Source: Nitrosomonas sp.
GTDB lineage: Bacteria; Pseudomonadota; Gammaproteobacteria; Burkholderiales; Nitrosomonadaceae
DNA: 53,161 nt
NCBI RefSeq assembly: GCF_022842015.1
Contig: NZ_JALHQJ010000010.1
Location: 1-53,161, forward strand
Direction of reading: 5' to 3'
The position numbers were made by a program, and so were the translations under genes. This document shows, piece after piece, positions 48,281 through 53,161 of this stretch. Under the pieces are notes generated by a model that saw nothing but the letters and a program-made list of their open reading frames with translations, was not told where the DNA came from and made no database searches. How positions within the stretch are numbered: the stretch's first letter is position 1; each line of letters starts with the position of its first letter.

Positions 48281-49066
48281 TTAATCGCCGAGATTAAATG
48301 CGACTGTATTAAAACCTGCATCTACATAAGTGATTTCCCCGGTAATGCCACTGGCCAGGTCACTGCATAAGAAAGCGGCAACATTGCCAACTTCTTCGAT
48401 AGTGACATTACGTCGGAGCGGAGCGACCTTCTCAGTATATCCTAATAATTTTCCAAAATTTCCGATACCGGAGGCTGCCAGAGTTCTAATGGGTCCGGCA
48501 GAAATAGCATTAACACGTATCCCTTTTGGGCCCAAGCTGGAAGCCATGAAGCGAACATTCGCTTCAAGGCTGGCTTTGGCTAGCCCCATTACATTGTAGT
48601 TGGGCATGACACGAACAGCACCTAAATAGCTTAGCGTTAAAAGAGCGCCATTTCTATCTTGCATTAATGGTTGAGCAGCTTTTGCAAGGGCTGAGAAACT
48701 ATAGGCGCTGATATCGTGTGCAATTCGAAAAGCCTCTCTATCAACACTTTCCAGGTAATCTCCACTTAGGGCTTCACGGGGTGCAAAGGCAATCGAATGG
48801 ATAATACAATCCAATCCATCCCAATGCTTTTGCAGTTGCTCAAAGCACATTGAGATTTCATCGTCGCTTGCAACATTGCAGGGAAATAGTAAACTGCTGT
48901 CAAACTCAGCGGCTAACTTTTCAACTCGCCCATGAAGTTCTTCGCTTTGATAAGTAAAGGCTAATGACGCACCTTCTCGTTTCATGACCTTCGCGATACC
49001 GTAAGCTATTGAGCGGTTACTGAGTAGTCCTGTAATGAGTACACGCTTATTGGCGAGAAATCCCAT
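48281..49066 (-). CDS. fabI: Enoyl-[acyl-carrier-protein] reductase (NADH), FabI
   Basis: FabI performs the last reduction of fatty acid elongation and is the triclosan target. From the ATG at 49066 it has 261 residues beginning [13 protein letters not shown], with the Rossmann loop and the catalytic Y147, Y157, K164 (Y-x6-K), matching E. coli Y146/Y156/K163. AAGGAAAATTT precedes this ATG, so an upstream start at 49099 is rejected. It converges with ppiD. Confidence 0.95.
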   Translation of the reverse strand: MGFLANKRVLITGLLSNRSIAYGIAKVMKREGASLAFTYQSEELHGRVEKLAAEFDSSLLFPCNVASDDEISMCFEQLQKHWDGLDCIIHSIAFAPREALSGDYLESVDREAFRIAHDISAYSFSALAKAAQPLMQDRNGALLTLSYLGAVRVMPNYNVMGLAKASLEANVRFMASSLGPKGIRVNAISAGPIRTLAASGIGNFGKLLGYTEKVAPLRRNVTIEEVGNVAAFLCSDLASGITGEITYVDAGFNTVAFNLGD

Positions 49067-49203
49067 AAATTTTCCTTGTAAAATTGAGCATTTTGACAAA
49101 TTATAGCCGAAGGGTTGAGTAAGGTGGCGTTAAACACAAGAATAAGTTGAAGATGCGAGTATCATTATTGACTTTGAACAGATTCTAGAAAGCCGGGTTT
49201 GCA

Positions 49204-51390
49204 ATGAAATTTTTATTAATTAAGTTCTGGTTACTGATTGTTACTACTGTACAACTAACTGCATGTGGTGAGAATAATTGGAATAATCCTTATGCCGCTT
49301 CGGAGACAGGGGAGAATATTCTTTATAGTGTGTTTACTGAACGTCCAAAGCATCTTGACCCAGTGCAATCCTACAGTTCCAATGAAATCCAGTTTACTGC
49401 CCAGATTTACGAACCTCCACTGCAATATCATTATTTGAAAAGGCCTTTTGTTTTAATTCCAGCAACTGCGGAAGAAATGCCCATAGTGAAATATTTCGAC
49501 GCTGAAGGTATCCAATTGTCGGATGAGGCGCATTCTAATGATATTGTTTATAGTGTTTATGAGATCTCGATTAAACCTGAGATTTTCTATCAACCTCATC
49601 CAGCTTTTGTGATGGATGAGCAGGATAATTGGTTATATCATGCACTGAACGAGCAAACATTAGCATCGATATTTAAGCTATCCGATTTTGCTTATACAGA
49701 TACTAGGGAGTTGGAGGCTGAAGATTATGTGTATCAGGTTAAGCGTCTGGCTCACCCAAGATTGCATTCTCCAATATATGGGCTCATGGCGGATTATATA
49801 GTGGGACTGAAGGAGTATGCAGCTGCATTGAAAAATGCAGAACTAAATTTACCAGAGGGAGAAAAATACTTAGACTTGAGGAAGCATCGATTAGAGGGGG
49901 TTCAAGTAATCGATAAATATACTTATCGCATAAAAATACATGGGAAGTATCCTCAATTTCTCTATTGGTTGGCGATGCCTTTTTTTGCGCCGATTCCTTG
50001 GGAAGCAGATCGTTTTTATTCGCAGTTGGGATTAATGCAAAAAAACATAACACTAGATTGGTATCCTGTTGGTACAGGTCCATATATGCTCACTGAAAAC
50101 GATCCCAATCTGCGCATGGTATTAGAAAAAAATCCGAACTTCCATGACGAATACTATCCGACAAAGGGTATGCTCGGAGATGATGAGAGTGGATTACTAA
50201 AGGATGCGGGAAAAAAATTGCCATTTATCGACAAAGTTATTTATACCCGGGAAAAAGAAAGTATTCCAAGATGGAATAAATTTATGCAAGGTTATTATGA
50301 TGCCAGCGGCATTGGTTCAGACAGTTTTGATCAGGCGGTTCAGCTAGTCGGACAAGGGGAGGCGACAGTTACCGAAGAAATGGAAGAGCAAGGGATCAGG
50401 TTGGAAACAACTGTGGCGGTGTCAACTTACTACATGGGTTTTAATATGTTGGATCCTGTGGTGGGGGGGAGGAATGAGCGTGAGCGTGAATCGGCTAGAA
50501 AGCTTCGGCAAGCGATTTCGATTGCTGTTGATTATGAAGAATTTATTTCAATTTTTGCGAATGGTCGAGGAATACCCGCACAAAGCCCGATCTCGCCGGG
50601 TATTGTAGGCTATCGTGATGGTCGAGAAGGTATAAACTCGATAGTATATGACTGGATTGGTGGTCAGCCGCAGAGAAAATCAATCCAAACTGCAAAAGCT
50701 TTGCTTGCGGAGGCGGGATATCCAAATGGGATTGATCGAAAAACGGGAGCGCCATTAATTCTGTATTTTGATGTGACGGCGCGCAGTTCTGAAGATAGAT
50801 CAAAGCTTGATTGGATGCGGAAACAATTCCAAAAATTAAATATACAATTGGTAGTTAGGAGCACAGATTACAATCGTTTTCAAGATAAGATTCGAAAAGG
50901 CAATGCACAAATTTTCGAGTGGGGTTGGAATGCAGACTACCCTGATCCGGAGAATTTCTTGTTTTTACTATATGGACCTCAACGCAAGGTCGGAAATAGT
51001 GGTGAGAATGCTGTGAATTATGACAATACTGAATATAATCAGTTGTTTGAGCAGATGAAAAATATGGAGAATGGGCCGGAGCGACAACTGATTATAGATC
51101 GCATGGTGGAGATATTGCGTTACGATGCGCCCTGGTTGTGGGGATATCATCCAAAAGATTATGGTTTGTATCATTCTTGGTATCAGAATGTTAAACCAAA
51201 CAGAATATCAAATAATAATATCAAATATTTTAAAATTGATGCCAATTTAAGAGAGGCTAAGCGTCGCGAATGGAATGAGCCGGTATTTTGGCCTATTGCA
51301 TTGATACCAATTATTTTGATGATTAGTTTTGTTCCCGCTGTAGGAGCGTTCCGTCGTCACGAAAGTAGTACTGCAGTACGTAAAGCCTAA
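49204..51390 (+). CDS. Oligopeptide-type ABC transporter binding lipoprotein
   Basis: The 728-residue protein is a family 5 solute-binding protein with a signal peptide and lipobox LTAC, C21. Features of the family are AQIYEPPLQYHYL, GTGPYMLTENDPNLRMVLEKNP and WGWNADYPDPENFLF. Unusually, a hydrophobic stretch follows near the C-terminus (about 693-716: FWPIALIPIILMISFV), so the protein may have a second membrane anchor. The ligand is unknown. The permease gene starts 21 bp after. Confidence 0.85.
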   Translation: MKFLLIKFWLLIVTTVQLTACGENNWNNPYAASETGENILYSVFTERPKHLDPVQSYSSNEIQFTAQIYEPPLQYHYLKRPFVLIPATAEEMPIVKYFDAEGIQLSDEAHSNDIVYSVYEISIKPEIFYQPHPAFVMDEQDNWLYHALNEQTLASIFKLSDFAYTDTRELEAEDYVYQVKRLAHPRLHSPIYGLMADYIVGLKEYAAALKNAELNLPEGEKYLDLRKHRLEGVQVIDKYTYRIKIHGKYPQFLYWLAMPFFAPIPWEADRFYSQLGLMQKNITLDWYPVGTGPYMLTENDPNLRMVLEKNPNFHDEYYPTKGMLGDDESGLLKDAGKKLPFIDKVIYTREKESIPRWNKFMQGYYDASGIGSDSFDQAVQLVGQGEATVTEEMEEQGIRLETTVAVSTYYMGFNMLDPVVGGRNERERESARKLRQAISIAVDYEEFISIFANGRGIPAQSPISPGIVGYRDGREGINSIVYDWIGGQPQRKSIQTAKALLAEAGYPNGIDRKTGAPLILYFDVTARSSEDRSKLDWMRKQFQKLNIQLVVRSTDYNRFQDKIRKGNAQIFEWGWNADYPDPENFLFLLYGPQRKVGNSGENAVNYDNTEYNQLFEQMKNMENGPERQLIIDRMVEILRYDAPWLWGYHPKDYGLYHSWYQNVKPNRISNNNIKYFKIDANLREAKRREWNEPVFWPIALIPIILMISFVPAVGAFRRHESSTAVRKA

Positions 51391-51411
51391 ATTCACAGCA
51401 ATCTACTGATA

Positions 51412-52389
51412 ATGCTAAGTTATATTGTTAGACGTTTGTTTTATGCGATACCGATACTTATCGGGGTCAATTTACTTACATTTACGTTATTTTTTGTAGT
51501 GAATACACCTGATGATATGGCGCGCATGCAATTGGGTATTAAGTATGTTACGCCAGAAGCAATTGAAAAATGGAAAGTTGAGCGAGGTTACGATAAGCCT
51601 CTATTGTTTAATTCCGAAGTCGAGAAGCTGGAAAAACTGACGAATACAATTTTCTTTGAGAAATCAATTTCAATGTTTGTTTTTGAATTTGGACGTTCGG
51701 ATGATGGGCGGGATATTGCGCGAGAAATTAAGTCACGCATGATGCCAAGCCTTGCAATTGCGCTGCCTGTATTTGTATTAGGGTTGCTTGTTTATATTAC
51801 TTTTGCGTTGCTGATAGTTTTTTTTCGTGCCACTTATATCGATTTCTGGGGGGTGGTTATATGTGTGGCGCTGATGTCGATTTCGAGTTTATTTTATATT
51901 ATTGTTGGACAGTTTTTGGTAAGTAAATTATGGCATTGGGTTCCAATATCGGGTTATGGAACTGGATTAGACGCAACAAAGTTTTTGTTGTTGCCTGTCT
52001 TGATTGGCGTTATTAGTAGTGCTGGATCTCACATTCGTTGGTATCGTACAATATTTTTAGAGGAGATGAACAAAGAATATGTGCGTACAGCTAGAGCAAA
52101 AGGGTTATCGGAACGTATTGTTTTATTCAGGCATGTACTCAAAAATGCATTAATTCCAATTCTAACCGGCGCGGTTGTTGTCGTGCCTCTGTTGTTTCTG
52201 GGGAGTTTGCTGGTCGAATCTTTTTTCGGTATTCCGGGACTTGGCAGTTATACCATCGATGCGATTAATTCACAGGACTTCGCGATTGTCAGGGCAATGG
52301 TTTTTCTGGGCTCAATGCTTTATATTGTGGGGCTGATCCTAACCGATATTTCTTATACGCTTGTTGATCCAAGAATACGACTTACTTAG
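51412..52389 (+). CDS. ABC transporter permease, DppB/OppB family
   Basis: The 325-residue inner-membrane protein starts MLSYIVRRLFYAIPILIG, has six hydrophobic segments and the EAA-type loop EYVRTARAKGLSERIVLFRH near residue 225 where the ATPase docks. It would import peptides or similar solutes with the preceding binding protein. No second permease or ATPase gene follows; a 149 bp gap leads to tRNA-Tyr. Confidence 0.88.
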   Translation: MLSYIVRRLFYAIPILIGVNLLTFTLFFVVNTPDDMARMQLGIKYVTPEAIEKWKVERGYDKPLLFNSEVEKLEKLTNTIFFEKSISMFVFEFGRSDDGRDIAREIKSRMMPSLAIALPVFVLGLLVYITFALLIVFFRATYIDFWGVVICVALMSISSLFYIIVGQFLVSKLWHWVPISGYGTGLDATKFLLLPVLIGVISSAGSHIRWYRTIFLEEMNKEYVRTARAKGLSERIVLFRHVLKNALIPILTGAVVVVPLLFLGSLLVESFFGIPGLGSYTIDAINSQDFAIVRAMVFLGSMLYIVGLILTDISYTLVDPRIRLT

Positions 52390-52467
52390 GTGTGATTTTT
52401 TGGGGATAGAATTCGTTAAGTCGCGAATTTCTGGCTTGCAGAAGTGATTTTTGAAACATTATTGCCC

Positions 52468-52490
52468 TTTTATATTACCTCAATATAAAA
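52468..52490. repeat. AT-only inverted repeat before the tRNA cluster
   Basis: TTTTATATT (52468-52476) and AATATAAAA (52482-52490) form a perfect 9 bp inverted repeat around ACCTC. It lies just after the permease gene and could act as a weak terminator or simply be an AT-rich hairpin. Confidence 0.5.
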
Positions 52491-52495
52491 CAAGA

Positions 52496-52524
52496 TTGAC
52501 TTATGGGGGTAATATATTCATAAT
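52496..52524 (+). promoter_or_regulatory. Candidate promoter of the tRNA-Tyr-Gly-Thr-tuf operon
   Basis: TTGACT (52496-52501) and CATAAT (52519-52524) are 17 bp apart, 14 bp before tRNA-Tyr. The following discriminator is CCCCCG, GC-rich as in promoters under stringent (ppGpp) control. Confidence 0.6.
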
Positions 52525-52538
52525 CCCCCGTTTCGTTC

Positions 52539-52624
<86 letters not shown>

Positions 52625-52717
52625 GTTAGGAAGTATAGTATGGTAGTAAATTGGCTTTAGGGAATGGATGTTCTGCTTTGGCGGATCGATTTTGCGCTTT
52701 CTTACAAGGTTTGTAGC

Positions 52718-52791
52718 GCGGGTGTAGCTCAATGGTAGAGCAGAAGCCTTCCAAGCTTACGACGAGGGTTCGATTCCCTTCACCCGCTCCA
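52718..52791 (+). tRNA. tRNA-Gly (anticodon UCC)
   Basis: The 74 nt gene has acceptor GCGGGTG paired with CACCCGC, anticodon loop CTTCCAA, T-arm GTTCGATTC and encoded CCA. It is the second tRNA before tuf, 94 bp after tRNA-Tyr. Confidence 0.97.
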
Positions 52792-52842
52792 GGTTTGGGT
52801 GGTATTAATTTATATAGTTATTGGTTGTTTGTGTATATGCTT

Positions 52843-52917
<75 letters not shown>

Positions 52918-52964
52918 TAGTATGATGGATTGTATGGTTAAAGCACGTAAAGGGGAAACAAGAC

Positions 52965-53161
52965 ATGGCAAAGAGTAAATTTGAGCGGTCTAAGCCACAT
53001 GTAAATGTTGGAACGATAGGGCATGTGGATCATGGTAAGACAACGCTTACTGCGGCAATTACGACGATACTGACGAAGAAGTTTGGTGGAGAAGCGAAGA
53101 GTTATGCTCAAATTGATTCTGCACCGGAAGAGCGTGCGCGCGGTATAACCATTAATACAGC
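52965..53161 (+). CDS. tuf: Elongation factor Tu, N-terminal part (partial)
   Basis: The frame from ATG 52965 encodes the first 65 residues of EF-Tu, cut by the window end. [27 protein letters not shown] includes the P-loop GHVDHGKTT (about 18-26), and ERARGIT follows with the effector threonine. AAAGGGGA precedes it. With the upstream tRNA cluster it resembles tufB of other proteobacteria. Confidence 0.97.
   Translation, partial: MAKSKFERSKPHVNVGTIGHVDHGKTTLTAAITTILTKKFGGEAKSYAQIDSAPEERARGITINT

Overview
The window is an AT-rich bacterial chromosome segment. Gene order and protein motifs point to a betaproteobacterium, most likely a Nitrosomonas-type (Nitrosomonadaceae) ammonia oxidiser. 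That assignment is an inference from synteny (S10-spc-alpha block, birA-coaX-engB-hemB, divergent mrcA/pilMNOPQ, hupB-tRNA-Val-tRNA-Asp-ppiD, tRNA-Tyr-Gly-Thr-tuf), a glycolate-salvage cluster and a norD relic. No amo or hao gene lies here to prove it.

Layout. 1-14381: the 3' end of one tuf gene, then the S10, spc and alpha ribosomal operons (rpsJ to rplQ, with secY, infA, a 37-codon rpmJ and rpoA), all on the + strand. A good sigma70 promoter lies in the only sizeable gap (rpsQ-rplN). 14444-18014: birA, coaX, engB, hemB; the engB-hemB gap carries a three-hairpin element whose promoter and perfect intrinsic terminator both point to the minus strand, a candidate small RNA. 18048-25567: mrcA (PBP1A, minus) divergent from the type IV pilus assembly operon pilMNOPQ. 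25569-26741: trmL and comF (minus). 26881-31358: complete late biotin operon bioBFHCD. 31359-37767: a ragged accessory stretch with a 5'-truncated ORF, a frameshifted DUF3175 gene, an uncharacterised protein, a Tat-type beta-carbonic anhydrase, a staphylococcal-nuclease-like protein, DUF4177 and TM2 proteins, an EAL-HDOD protein and a decayed norD. 37942-42643: glxR-glcDEF for glycolate/glyoxylate salvage, preceded by an operator-like palindrome. 42882-45605: a membrane rhodanese-like protein without its catalytic cysteine, grxC, secB, an SH3 protein and gpsA. 45842-49066: hupB, tRNA-Val, tRNA-Asp, ppiD and fabI (minus). 49204-52389: an oligopeptide-type ABC binding lipoprotein and one permease. 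52539-53161: tRNA-Tyr, tRNA-Gly, tRNA-Thr and the 5' end of a second tuf gene.

How it fits together. Most of the window is housekeeping: ribosome and Sec translocon synthesis, cofactor synthesis (biotin, CoA, haem), envelope biogenesis, lipid precursors (fabI, gpsA) and secretion or folding (secB, ppiD). BirA would use the biotin made by the bio operon; comF is divergent from bioB across a short gap with a clear promoter. Glycolate oxidase plus tartronate semialdehyde reductase fit carbon salvage in an autotroph with a Calvin cycle, and a periplasmic carbonic anhydrase would fit inorganic carbon handling. I saw no insertion sequence, prophage, integrase or CRISPR array. The most promising undescribed element is the minus-strand RNA candidate at 16836-16991; the best protein-level oddities are the large nuclease-like protein at 33861-34820 and the decayed norD at 36941-37767.
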